DNA of 64,000 bases from Flavobacterium sp. SUN052 (lineage in GTDB: Bacteria; Bacteroidota; Bacteroidia; Flavobacteriales; Flavobacteriaceae). The notes under the pieces were generated by a model. The model had not been told where the DNA came from. It did no database searches and saw only the letters and a list, made by a program, of their open reading frames with translations. How positions within the stretch are numbered: position 1 is the first letter of the stretch; every line of letters begins with the position of its first letter. A program made the translations under genes and the position numbers. Below, one piece after another: positions 43,083 to 51,352 of the stretch. The stretch covers positions 558,001-622,000 of the forward strand of contig NZ_JAPQNS010000002.1 in assembly GCF_028867935.1 (NCBI RefSeq), given 5' to 3'.

Positions 43083-43119
43083 AAAATGGGTAAATTAGCT
43101 TGACATAAACAGCTCAGTC

Positions 43120-43725
43120 ATGGCCTACGGTGATTTTACGCTTGAGTTAATCGAAGAAACTTTCGGAATAAAAAACCGGGTTGGTCAACTTTTTACATCG
43201 GTACAGCCAATAGCCCCCAGCGTGTGGCTGAGTACGACGCTTGCCCAAAACAATGGGCTTCGCTTATCGAGTGAGAAAGCCAAATCTGAAGCCATTGTGT
43301 TTCCAATCCTTATGGAACTCCGGCAGCGAAACGATCACTTTCTAACCATATATTCCGGCGACAATCTTAGTGTTGCTCCAGATAAGGGCTTGAATGGCGA
43401 GTGTGATTTCATTTTGGCCAAAGACGTTCAAAGTTTTGGCATTAATTACCCGATCATTCAGATTGTTGAAGCCAAACGGGGCGAGATCGAATTAGGTGTT
43501 GCCCAATGTGCCGCCCAGCTGATTGGCGCACGCCTTTTCAATCAAAAACGCAATGTCGAGCTACCTGCTGTTTACGGCTGTGTCACCAATGGCAACGAAT
43601 GGTTGTTTCTCAAATTGGCCGATGAACTAACCATTGACCCAAAGCTTTATTTCTTGGAGCGTCCCGATGAGGTGTTAGGCGTCTTTCAGCAAATCATTGA
43701 TTTATATAAGTCAATTTTGGCTTAA
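43120..43725 (+). CDS. Solo PD-(D/E)XK-like nuclease-fold protein
   Basis: A 201-residue cytosolic protein. The arrangement E57 (SEAIVFPILMEL), D96 (GECDFILA), E117-x-K119 (IVEAKRG) and Q129/Q133 (GVAQCAAQLIGA) matches the PD-(D/E)XK phosphodiesterase fold seen in type I restriction HsdR N-termini and many solo relatives. No methylase or specificity gene is nearby, so it is not a standard restriction system. It follows trpS after 37 bases on the same strand and overlaps the end of the convergent dipeptidase gene by 4 bases. Nuclease activity is inferred from the residue pattern. Confidence 0.75.
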   Translation: MAYGDFTLELIEETFGIKNRVGQLFTSVQPIAPSVWLSTTLAQNNGLRLSSEKAKSEAIVFPILMELRQRNDHFLTIYSGDNLSVAPDKGLNGECDFILAKDVQSFGINYPIIQIVEAKRGEIELGVAQCAAQLIGARLFNQKRNVELPAVYGCVTNGNEWLFLKLADELTIDPKLYFLERPDEVLGVFQQIIDLYKSILA

Positions 43726-44816
43726 CACCATGCTTTTCGCAAAAACCGCAGCCAGTTTCCGTACATAACACCCTCAACATCAGCCGCCGAATAGCCTCGT
43801 TTGGTTAATAGATCAGGCAGTTTTGCCAAATCGGCAATGGTGTCCAGGTCGGTGGGCGACTGCTCGGTGCCGAATGTACCGTCGAGGTCAGAGCCAATAG
43901 CAATGTGATTGGCGTTTCCGGCAATCTGGCAAATGTGATCGTAATGATCCACAATCGTTTCGATCACTACACCGAAGTCTGCCGGGTTGCTTTTGCGTTG
44001 TGTCAGGCCGGGTTTCATCATCCAGGCATCGAAACAGCCACCAATGACAGCCCCGCGCTCAATGAGCCGACGAATCTGGTCGTCGTTCAGTTGGCGCTGA
44101 TGTGGTACTAGTGCCCGGCAATTGTGGTGACTCGCCCAAACTGGTCCTTTGAACAGATCGAGCGCCTGATCGAAGCCTTCATCGGTCAGGTGCGTCGCGT
44201 CTAATATCATATTCAGGTTATCCATTTCGCGCACCAGATCCTGACCAAGCGCTGTCAACGGGCCGCTCATACCGGTTCCGGGTGCGTAACGGCCGGGTCC
44301 GTAATGGGCAGGGCCAATTGCCCGAAGACCATACCCATACGCCCGTTCCAGATACGACAGTTTGACCAGCGAGTCGGCTCCTTCGAGACTCAGGATATAA
44401 CCAACCGGCTTTTGCTCATCAGGAATCGACTGGTTTAGCCAAAGTGCCAGGTGCGTTTCCAGCGCGGCCCGGTCACGAATCTGGCGCATTTGCGAGAATC
44501 CCGCCGAATCATCGTCTTCCATAGCCTCGTACCAGGTTCGCTGTGCCTGCGTCACAGCCCATGCCTGTTGGGGCGAATTCCAACCTAAACCGGGCAAGGT
44601 GTTGTCGGTTTCGTTATAACGGGCAATCTGCGTAGCTACAACCAGACCAATACCACCCCGGCGCAATTCGGGAAGCGATACCACTCCCCGGCCCCGGTCG
44701 ATTTTATCAGTCATGCCGTGTTCCCACTCCCGAATTCTGTTGACAGACCAGCGGTAATCGCGGTTGTATTCTATCGCGTTGAGCGAAATATCTAAGTGTG
44801 CGTCGATAGTAAACAT
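43722..44816 (-). CDS. Membrane dipeptidase (peptidase M19)
   Basis: A 364-residue zinc dipeptidase of the renal dipeptidase family, which cleaves dipeptides including those with a D-residue at the C-terminus. Zinc ligands are visible: H7 and D9 in IDAHLDIS, a glutamate in ILSLEGADSL, and histidines in ILDATHLTDEG and SHHNCRALVPHQRQL. A conserved IGSDLDGTFG segment lies near the end. No signal peptide, so it acts in the cytosol. It is the last gene of a four-gene minus-strand set (SDR, RidA, D-threonine aldolase-like, dipeptidase), which suggests it supplies D-amino acids to the PLP enzyme. Confidence 0.93.
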   Translation of the reverse strand: MFTIDAHLDISLNAIEYNRDYRWSVNRIREWEHGMTDKIDRGRGVVSLPELRRGGIGLVVATQIARYNETDNTLPGLGWNSPQQAWAVTQAQRTWYEAMEDDDSAGFSQMRQIRDRAALETHLALWLNQSIPDEQKPVGYILSLEGADSLVKLSYLERAYGYGLRAIGPAHYGPGRYAPGTGMSGPLTALGQDLVREMDNLNMILDATHLTDEGFDQALDLFKGPVWASHHNCRALVPHQRQLNDDQIRRLIERGAVIGGCFDAWMMKPGLTQRKSNPADFGVVIETIVDHYDHICQIAGNANHIAIGSDLDGTFGTEQSPTDLDTIADLAKLPDLLTKRGYSAADVEGVMYGNWLRFLRKAWC

Positions 44817-44826
44817 AGTTGGCAGT

Positions 44827-44889
44827 AGCAGTTGGCAATAGCAGTAACAGCTTCAGCGTGTCCACTGCTTACTGCTATTGCCAACTGCT
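44827..44889. terminator. 21-bp perfect stem hairpin inside the dipeptidase operon
   Basis: 44827-44847 pairs perfectly with 44869-44889 (core GCAGTTGGCAATAGCAG) around a 21-base loop, between the aldolase-like gene and the dipeptidase gene. It may attenuate dipeptidase expression. The wording matches the hairpin at 42014-42093. Confidence 0.6.
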
Positions 44890-44895
44890 TATTTT

Positions 44896-45984
44896 TTAGT
44901 GTCCTCTGGCTGTTACTTCCCACTGGCCCATTGCCTGGCCGTTTTCAACCACTTGCACGGTGTCGTAAAGGTTAACAGTTGGGCAAATATGGATGGGGAT
45001 GCCGTACCAGACATCGCCGGGCTGGTGCATATGGGCATTGGGGATTTGTACTACCAGATGTTCCTCACTCTGGCCGATAGGTGTAGCATCGGGGTGGTCG
45101 GGGAAAACAACGCGGGGAAACGGATTTTCGGCAGCTACCGACTTGTGACCCAGATCAATGCATAGTGTTTGAGCATCAATCACAGATACCACGCGGGTTA
45201 TCAACACAGCAGCTACCTCATACGGCAGATCGGGCACAATGTTGCCGTAGCCAGCATCCCAGAATACAAACGTACCGGGACTCAGTTGCATCGAAGGGTC
45301 AACGCGCCGGGCGTGACTTGGAAAACTCGGCGTTCCACCCACAACAATGGGTAGCGTTAGGCCATGTTGTTCCAGAATCTGTTGCTGAACATCCTTAGCG
45401 AGGGCAAACGACCCGTCGGCGCGTTGATTACGAATGGTGATGTCGGTATCGCGGATGTGACCATCGTAGGCATGCAAACCTGCCAGATTCAAACCAGGTA
45501 GCTGCATAATGATTGTAGCCAGATCAGGAGCTGCATCGGGCAAAATTCCGGTGCGTCCCATACCCACATTCAAATCGATCCAAATGTCGATTGTGCTACT
45601 AGAAAACATGGCCGACAGATTTTTAGCCCCAACTTCTGAATCAACCAGACAACCAAAACGAGTGGCCGGCAACTCTTCCGATAACTCCCGAAGTCCGGTT
45701 GCTTTCGGGCCCAAAACGGGATAGGCCAGCAACACATCGGGGGCACCGGCCTCGGCCAGCATTCGGGCTTCTTTGAGCGTGGCGCATTTGAACTGCGTAA
45801 TGCCTTCTGTTAAAAGTAAATCCGTCACGGCCCGCATTTTGTGAGTTTTCACGTGTGGGCGGAGTCGTTGAATCGGCGACGCAATGCGTACAGTTTCACT
45901 AATATTATGTTTCACCAACTCAGGACTTACCAGCAACGCAGGCGAGTCAATAGAGTCAGCATTTGTGATATGATACCAGGCCAT
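44896..45984 (-). CDS. D-threonine aldolase / D-serine dehydratase-like PLP enzyme
   Basis: A 362-residue fold-type III PLP enzyme. The N-terminal alanine-racemase-like barrel holds LRPHVKTHKM near residues 41-50, with K46 the probable PLP lysine. The C-terminal DSD1-like domain has the metal-binding pair H332 and C334 in PIHICPTVNLY plus NAHMHQPGD. It would cleave D-threonine-type beta-hydroxy amino acids, or dehydrate D-serine; the residues do not decide between these. The RidA gene upstream, which clears enamine products of dehydratases, favours dehydration. It lies between RidA and the dipeptidase in one operon. Confidence 0.9.
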   Translation of the reverse strand: MAWYHITNADSIDSPALLVSPELVKHNISETVRIASPIQRLRPHVKTHKMRAVTDLLLTEGITQFKCATLKEARMLAEAGAPDVLLAYPVLGPKATGLRELSEELPATRFGCLVDSEVGAKNLSAMFSSSTIDIWIDLNVGMGRTGILPDAAPDLATIIMQLPGLNLAGLHAYDGHIRDTDITIRNQRADGSFALAKDVQQQILEQHGLTLPIVVGGTPSFPSHARRVDPSMQLSPGTFVFWDAGYGNIVPDLPYEVAAVLITRVVSVIDAQTLCIDLGHKSVAAENPFPRVVFPDHPDATPIGQSEEHLVVQIPNAHMHQPGDVWYGIPIHICPTVNLYDTVQVVENGQAMGQWEVTARGH

Positions 45985-46012
45985 TGTAAGTAATTGGGCA
46001 AAGGCAATTGGG

Positions 46013-46079
46013 TAACTAAGGTAATTAGGTAGGTTGGTAATTGGAATCCGTTTTCCAACTTACCTAACTACCTTAGTTA
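46013..46079. terminator. 25-bp near-perfect stem hairpin
   Basis: 46013-46037 pairs with 46055-46079 (core TAACTAAGGTA), two non-Watson-Crick positions, 17-base loop. It sits between the RidA gene and the aldolase-like gene on the minus strand, so it may reduce read-through within the operon. Confidence 0.6.
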
Positions 46080-46102
46080 TCTAATTACCTGTTAAAAACG
46101 AA

Positions 46103-46492
46103 TCAGGGTAGTTTGGCAACAGCGTCAATTTCAATTTTGATACCCCGGTTCAACACCGACTGTACCGTTGTTCTGACGGGCTTGATGCCGGGGAAATAAG
46201 TGGCGTAAATGGCATTATAAGCCGCGAAATCAGCAATATCAGCCAGATGGACGGTTGTTTTTACGACATCATCAAAGGTGCAGCCAGCGGCATCCAGAAT
46301 CCGCCCGAGGTTGTGCATCACTTGCCGCGTTTCCTGCTCAATGGAACCCAATAGAAACTCGCCTTTACTGACATCGGAAGGCGTTTGTCCAGCAATGTAC
46401 AGCCAGCCGTTGCAGATTATGCCGGGGGTGTAGGCTCCTGTCGAAAATCCATCTTTGGCATCAGGGTGATAAACCGCTATTTTATTCGCCAT
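46103..46492 (-). CDS. RidA family enamine/imine deaminase
   Basis: A 129-residue small cytosolic protein of the RidA/YjgF family that hydrolyses reactive 2-aminoacrylate-type enamines made by PLP enzymes. The active-site arginine is R107 in PVRTTVQ and the conserved glutamate E121 in KIEIDAVA; AGQTPSD near residue 35 and TVHLADIADF near 80-89 are typical. Length is standard. It lies between an SDR gene (21 bases upstream) and the D-threonine aldolase/D-serine dehydratase-like gene, which fits removal of that enzyme's by-product. Confidence 0.93.
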   Translation of the reverse strand: MANKIAVYHPDAKDGFSTGAYTPGIICNGWLYIAGQTPSDVSKGEFLLGSIEQETRQVMHNLGRILDAAGCTFDDVVKTTVHLADIADFAAYNAIYATYFPGIKPVRTTVQSVLNRGIKIEIDAVAKLP

Positions 46493-46513
46493 ACTGAGTT
46501 GATATTTTGTAAA

Positions 46514-47239
46514 TCAATACGTTGCCCTACCCCCGCTTAAGTCATAGCAAAAGCCGGTGGTAAAGCTGTTCTCGGACGAAACGATGAACGCAACGGCGTT
46601 GGCGACTTCCTCCAGCGTGCCACACCGGCGCATTGGAATACGGTCGGTCATGTACGTCACCTGTGCTTCGGGCAACGCTTCAACCAGGGGAGTCATAATT
46701 ACGGCGGGAGCCAGTGCATTCACAGTAATACCTGTGTCTGCATATTCTTTTCCCTGTGCTTTTGCCATGCCGATGACGGCTGCCTTCGACGCCGAATAAC
46801 CGAGCATTCCGGGGTTACCTTCTTTACCCGCAATGCTGGCAATATGTAGAATCCGGCCGTAGTTCTGCTGAAGCATGGTCGGTAACACGGCGCGGGTCGT
46901 ATGAAGCGCTCCCCAAAAATTAACCTCGAAAACCTGTCTCACATTGTCCAGTGGCATCAGATGCGTGGGGGTTTGAGTCAGGCCCGTAATTCCTGCCGAG
47001 TTTACCAGCACATCGACTCGGCCAAACTGAGCTACCACGCTGGCAATTGTTTTTTCAACAGCCACCGCATCCGTCAAATCAACCGGAAAAGCATGGCCGG
47101 CAAGTTCGGCAGCAATGGCGTCAAGGGCAGTAGCATTACGATCAAGCAAAGCGACAGTGGCTCCGTCTCGGGCCAATCGGCGGGCAATAGCCAGGCCGAT
47201 TCCAGAGGCCGAGCCAGTGATAAGTGCAACAGAGGGCAT
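46514..47239 (-). CDS. SDR family oxidoreductase (FabG-like)
   Basis: A 241-residue classical short-chain dehydrogenase. The cofactor motif is TGSASGIG (residues 8-15), followed by DRNATALD, VNSAGITG near 85, the catalytic serine in ILHIASIAGKEG and the tyrosine/lysine pair in YSASKAA. It ends SGGRATY. It is the first gene of the minus-strand set with RidA, the D-amino-acid PLP enzyme and the dipeptidase, so its substrate may be a hydroxy or keto acid related to that route. It is divergent from the glycosyltransferase island. Confidence 0.9.
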   Translation of the reverse strand: MPSVALITGSASGIGLAIARRLARDGATVALLDRNATALDAIAAELAGHAFPVDLTDAVAVEKTIASVVAQFGRVDVLVNSAGITGLTQTPTHLMPLDNVRQVFEVNFWGALHTTRAVLPTMLQQNYGRILHIASIAGKEGNPGMLGYSASKAAVIGMAKAQGKEYADTGITVNALAPAVIMTPLVEALPEAQVTYMTDRIPMRRCGTLEEVANAVAFIVSSENSFTTGFCYDLSGGRATY

Positions 47240-47489
47240 AACAGAGCAGGAAAATGGCCTACGCTGGCAATTACGCTGCTTTTAGAATACATTCAGCACA
47301 AATTCCGATTTTTTATCGAAGTTCACCGCTTACCACATATGCTGCCAAAGTAGATGTCACACTCTCGGTAAAATATCAAAACACTCGGTCAACTCCTGAG
47401 TGAGCCACGATACCTGCAATTTTCGTTCCAACAGAAAATACGAAGAAAGTAGTAAATTGCCCTGATCGAGTTGAGCGTGAAAAGGCTAT

Positions 47490-48521
47490 ATGATTCCTCA
47501 GACCATACAATTTAAAAAATGGGATAAGCATTACGCTCCTAAACGTATTTTGGTAATACGCTTACAGGCAACAGGCGATGTTATCATTACCTTTCCTTTT
47601 ATACAGTCACTTAAAAATAAATATCCAGATACACGAATTGATTATTTAACCCGGGCAACCCAGGTAGAACTAGTTAGCAGGCTGAATGCCGTAAACGATG
47701 TTGTCTCATTTACCAATAGCCAAAACAAATGGAAGCAAATATTGTCAGTAGTATTAGTGTTACCAATACTATTATTCAGACGGTATGAGGTAGTTGTGGA
47801 CTTACAAGTGACAAGATTCACAAAAATCATCCGATTTCTCGTGCATCCAAAAGCATTTAGTGAATTTGAAAAGTTCACCCCCTTTACAGCAGCTAACCGA
47901 AATTGGAACGCATTCCAGCGTTGCGGATTATTGCACTATCACGACCATCCACTGATAGAGTTTAACGATAAAAAAACAGGTTTATCCATATTAATAAACA
48001 ATGGCTGGGATGGGGCAAGCCCATTAATTATATTGAATCCCGCAGGTGCATTTAAAAGCAGAAATTGGCCAATAGAGAATTATGTAGCTTTTGCAAAAAT
48101 TTGGCTGGAAAAGTATCCTGATTCACAGTTTCTGATGCTTGGAATAAATAAGATAGAAGCTAAAGCCAAACTATTAGAGAATGAATTGGGAGGAAATTTA
48201 ATTAACCTAGTATTGAAAACTAGCTTAGTAGAAGCTTTTGACATCATATATCAAGTTAAACTCGTGATTTCTGAAGATTCTGGTTTAATGCACATGGCTT
48301 GGGCCATGAAAATACCAACCATTGCCTTGATAGGGTCAACAGATAAAAACAGGAGTTCTCAAAGTGGCAATCATATAATTAGCCTTACTTCCGATGACCT
48401 ACCCTGTGGTAATTGTATGAAGCCCAACTGCAAGGACGGAGAAATACCAACCTGTTTAAGTCGGTATACTCCAGAAATGATTGTAAGAATTAGCGAACAA
48501 TTGCTAGCAGACAATGAATAA
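47490..48521 (+). CDS. Glycosyltransferase family 9 (heptosyltransferase-like)
   Basis: A 343-residue cytosolic GT-B transferase of the ADP-heptose:LPS heptosyltransferase family. The N-terminal segment RILVIRLQATGDVIITFPF carries the characteristic D of family 9 near residue 30. The C-terminal half has ILNPAGAFKSRNWPIENY and the nucleotide-sugar site VISEDSGLMHMAWAMKIP, then CGNCMKPNCKDGEIPTCL, a cysteine cluster common near the C-terminus. It is the first gene of the AT-rich island and overlaps the next by 8 bases, so the two enzymes are probably made together for a surface glycan. Confidence 0.9.
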   Translation: MIPQTIQFKKWDKHYAPKRILVIRLQATGDVIITFPFIQSLKNKYPDTRIDYLTRATQVELVSRLNAVNDVVSFTNSQNKWKQILSVVLVLPILLFRRYEVVVDLQVTRFTKIIRFLVHPKAFSEFEKFTPFTAANRNWNAFQRCGLLHYHDHPLIEFNDKKTGLSILINNGWDGASPLIILNPAGAFKSRNWPIENYVAFAKIWLEKYPDSQFLMLGINKIEAKAKLLENELGGNLINLVLKTSLVEAFDIIYQVKLVISEDSGLMHMAWAMKIPTIALIGSTDKNRSSQSGNHIISLTSDDLPCGNCMKPNCKDGEIPTCLSRYTPEMIVRISEQLLADNE

Positions 48522-49635
48522 AAAACGAGTTGCTATCATTCTATATGGCGGCATCGGTGGTGGGATTGCCTTAGAAGGAGTTGCCTGTCTAGTAAATTTA
48601 TGCGAGAAACTTGCTCAAGAGTATGATTTAACCGTCTTCTCGTTAACAAAAGTCGATAAAAGTTATCAGCCTAAAGGATATAAATTGATTGGGGTTCAAG
48701 CCGATGATAGGACGGGAATGTTTTACCGAATGACCTATATCAGTACAAAATTGATAAAATTACATACCCAAAATAAATTTGATCTCATTCATGCCTTTTG
48801 GGGATACCATGCTGGTTTATTAGCTTTATTTTGGGGCAAACTACTCCGTATAAAATCAATTGTTACGTTTATGGGTGGTGAAGTTGCTAACTTACCATCA
48901 ATAGGTTATGGTCTTTTTCAGTCAACATTTAAAAAGCGTCAAATTCAATTCATTGCCAAAAACGTTGATATTGTTGTTGCACTCACAAAACACCATGCTC
49001 AAAAGTTAAAGGAAAATCTACAATGCAAGCAATTAGAAGTCATATCGTTTGGCATAGATCCCACTTTGTTTTTCGATATAAACGTAGAAAAACCTCAACC
49101 ATATCGATTTGTTTATTTGGGCAACGTAAATAAAGTCAAAGACCTACCGACACTCATTCAAACCTTTGGTAAGATCAGCCAGCATGTAGATGCTCGCCTG
49201 GAAATTGTGGGCCTAGATACCTTGAACGGAGAGATTCAAATGCTTGTCGAGAGCTTGCAACTGAGTGACATTGTGAGCTTTCATGGGTATCAGTTGAATA
49301 AAAAGCTCCGTTCTTTTCTGGAAAAAGCCCATATTTTACTACACACATCACTTTGGGAATCACAAGCTGTAGTTGTTAATGAAGCAATTGCTTCAGGAGT
49401 TGTTGTCTGCGGCACCAGGGTAGGTATGATTGCCGACTTAGAAGGTGAAGTGACCGTGGCAGTTCCAGTTGGCGATGCCAATCAACTCGCACAAGAGGTG
49501 CTTAAGTTGCTTGGCAACAGCAAGGAATACAATCGATTGAAGGAAAATGGTTTAGCCTGGAGTAACACCCACATGCTGGAGGTACAAAGTAATAAGTACA
49601 AGAATTTATACAATGAATTAATGGATAAGAAATAG
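48514..49635 (+). CDS. Glycosyltransferase family 4
   Basis: A 373-residue GT-B transferase. The N-terminal half has YGGIGGGIALEG and FMGGEVANLPS. The C-terminal donor domain has FVYLGNVNKVKDLPTLIQTF near residue 195, LEIVGLD, and the family E-x7-E motif in LWESQAVVVNEAIASG near 285-300. It probably adds a sugar to the same acceptor as the GT9 enzyme, whose gene it overlaps by 8 bases. It is convergent with the methyltransferase gene 15 bases away. Base composition is AT-rich like the rest of the island. Confidence 0.9.
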   Translation: MNKKRVAIILYGGIGGGIALEGVACLVNLCEKLAQEYDLTVFSLTKVDKSYQPKGYKLIGVQADDRTGMFYRMTYISTKLIKLHTQNKFDLIHAFWGYHAGLLALFWGKLLRIKSIVTFMGGEVANLPSIGYGLFQSTFKKRQIQFIAKNVDIVVALTKHHAQKLKENLQCKQLEVISFGIDPTLFFDINVEKPQPYRFVYLGNVNKVKDLPTLIQTFGKISQHVDARLEIVGLDTLNGEIQMLVESLQLSDIVSFHGYQLNKKLRSFLEKAHILLHTSLWESQAVVVNEAIASGVVVCGTRVGMIADLEGEVTVAVPVGDANQLAQEVLKLLGNSKEYNRLKENGLAWSNTHMLEVQSNKYKNLYNELMDKK

Positions 49636-49650
49636 GATATTAGCAATGCC

Positions 49651-50436
49651 CTATTTTTTAATAACTATTCTAGGAAATGGGCTTCGAGGCCCAAAAAATA
49701 TACGTTTAAAAAAAGGGTATTTTTCTTTTACAATTGAATAATGATATGCAGTCAAGTCGTTATAGGTATGGTGAAAATAATGAGCCGCCATTTCGGGGCA
49801 ACCCATGCTTAAATAATATTCTTCAGTCCGCTTCTTAGCATTCGCAACTTCTTTTTCACTATAAAAGGGGCTATCCAAAATGTGGATTTCCCCATCGGAT
49901 TTCAAAATTTTCAAGAGTACCGTAAATAGTTGGCTTATAGAACTGAAATATTGTAATGAGGCATTTATAGTGATTATATCAAATTGTTCTGACAGGAATG
50001 ATTCCTCCAGAATATTACCATAACAAAAGGAAATAGTATCACTTGTAAAAACCCGTTCTGCCTGTTTTAATTCTGGGAAATTCATGTCCAGACCAACTAC
50101 ATCTGTTTGCGGAATTGAAGCCATTTTAGCAGTGAACCATCCATTTCCACAGCCTAAATCTAGAACCAAACAAGGTTTTGCTAATGTAGCCAGATAAGTT
50201 AGAAAGCAGTCAGCCGTTTGTTTTCGTAAACGCCATTCTTGGGCGTGAGGAAAATCTGCTGAAACGTTAGGAAGTTTTACTACATCACTATCTTGCAATA
50301 ACCTGTTCTCTTTTTCTCTAACCTTCAAATAGGCTTCCTCATGAGTTTTAGATGGGTTATAAGGCGATAGAAAAAAAATGCCTTCTAATGATTTTTCTAC
50401 AGGCATTTTTAGAATTTCTCTACCACTACGTTTCAT
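49651..50436 (-). CDS. Class I SAM-dependent methyltransferase (island, 1)
   Basis: A 261-residue methyltransferase. The SAM-binding motif I is LVLDLGCGNGWFTAKMA near residues 92-108, followed by the acidic end of strand 2 in VVGLDMNFPELK and a post-motif region FDIITINASLQYFSSI. A short basic region and a family-specific lead (SPYNPSKTHEEAYLK) precede the core. It is the last gene of the minus-strand set behind a second methyltransferase, a radical SAM enzyme and a nucleotidyltransferase. The acceptor is unknown; small molecule or glycan methylation is more likely than DNA. Confidence 0.85.
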   Translation of the reverse strand: MKRSGREILKMPVEKSLEGIFFLSPYNPSKTHEEAYLKVREKENRLLQDSDVVKLPNVSADFPHAQEWRLRKQTADCFLTYLATLAKPCLVLDLGCGNGWFTAKMASIPQTDVVGLDMNFPELKQAERVFTSDTISFCYGNILEESFLSEQFDIITINASLQYFSSISQLFTVLLKILKSDGEIHILDSPFYSEKEVANAKKRTEEYYLSMGCPEMAAHYFHHTYNDLTAYHYSIVKEKYPFFKRIFFGPRSPFPRIVIKK

Positions 50437-50486
50437 AACATCTTTCTCTATCTTTGATTTATACAGCTATGTACTACTGTAAATAG

Positions 50487-51308
50487 CTAGTATTTTTTCT
50501 GTAATGTAATAATATAATAATCTCCGGTCTGGTTAAAAGGAAATTTCTTCTTTACCTTTTCTTCCAGCCTTTTAGTGAGCTGCCATAACCGAGGGAATTT
50601 TACTGGAAACTTCTCCATATACGATGGGGGCACAACTGTACAGAGACCCTCTAAGCTCAATAGATTGAAATCTTTTTCCAGATGCTTAATTACAAAAGCT
50701 GGTTTATAATACCAACAAAAAAAATGAACTCCCTCAATGTGGGCTTTAGAACCATTCTTTGCATTGAATCGGCGCAAGGCCAACTTAATTCGTCCTCTAA
50801 ACAGATTTAAAAATTCCCACAGGCAAAAAGGCGGCATAATTACTAGCGTAACAATTCCCTTTGGCTCCAGTAAATTCGCAAATGAGTCAAGTACTTTATC
50901 GAGTTCTGGGGTACAATTCAATCCGCCAAAATTTGAAAAAATAGAATCGAAACGCCTTTGACCAGATATAGTCTTTAGATCAGTGAATGAAATTTGTTCA
51001 CAGCTTACCGCATCAGACAAATCCAGTGCCTCAACTTTCTGCCGTAATTTAGTCAACATATCCTCCGAAACATCAGTGGCATGCACACGGTATCCTTTTT
51101 GAGAAAAATATATCGCATCTTGCCCAGTTCCGGCATTCAATTCTAAAATAGTATGTTTATTCGTAAGGTAACTTTCAAAATGGAGTCGCGTTCTATCTCG
51201 TTTGTAATTAACAATAATATTATTGGCATAAAGATCATCAAAAATAACAGATTGCTTACTAAATGCAGTTTTAGCACCTCCATTTTCAATTGTAGTATTT
51301 AAAGCCAT
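50487..51308 (-). CDS. Class I SAM-dependent methyltransferase (island, 2)
   Basis: A 273-residue methyltransferase with motif I TILELNAGTGQDAIYFSQKG near residues 51-70, then VHATDVSEDML and FDSIFSNFGGLNC. It belongs to the Methyltransf_11/25-type fold and is only distantly like the neighbouring methyltransferase. A basic, aromatic C-terminal part (around FFCWYYKPAFVIKHLEKDF) resembles cytosolic enzymes acting on lipid-linked or amphiphilic substrates; that is a guess. It lies 44 bases behind the radical SAM gene and 50 bases ahead of the first methyltransferase. Confidence 0.85.
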   Translation of the reverse strand: MALNTTIENGGAKTAFSKQSVIFDDLYANNIIVNYKRDRTRLHFESYLTNKHTILELNAGTGQDAIYFSQKGYRVHATDVSEDMLTKLRQKVEALDLSDAVSCEQISFTDLKTISGQRRFDSIFSNFGGLNCTPELDKVLDSFANLLEPKGIVTLVIMPPFCLWEFLNLFRGRIKLALRRFNAKNGSKAHIEGVHFFCWYYKPAFVIKHLEKDFNLLSLEGLCTVVPPSYMEKFPVKFPRLWQLTKRLEEKVKKKFPFNQTGDYYIITLQKKY

Positions 51309-51352
51309 ATTTATCTACGTAAAACATTTGAATTAAAAGTATAGTATTTATC

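Noticed and set aside
43120..43725. Restriction-modification system
   Set aside because: Only a nuclease-like protein is present; no methyltransferase or specificity subunit lies beside it, and the island methyltransferases are small-molecule types several kb away.
47240..47489. tRNA or small RNA at the left edge of the island
   Set aside because: No cloverleaf, T-loop sequence or terminator-like hairpin is visible in the 250 bases before the first glycosyltransferase gene.
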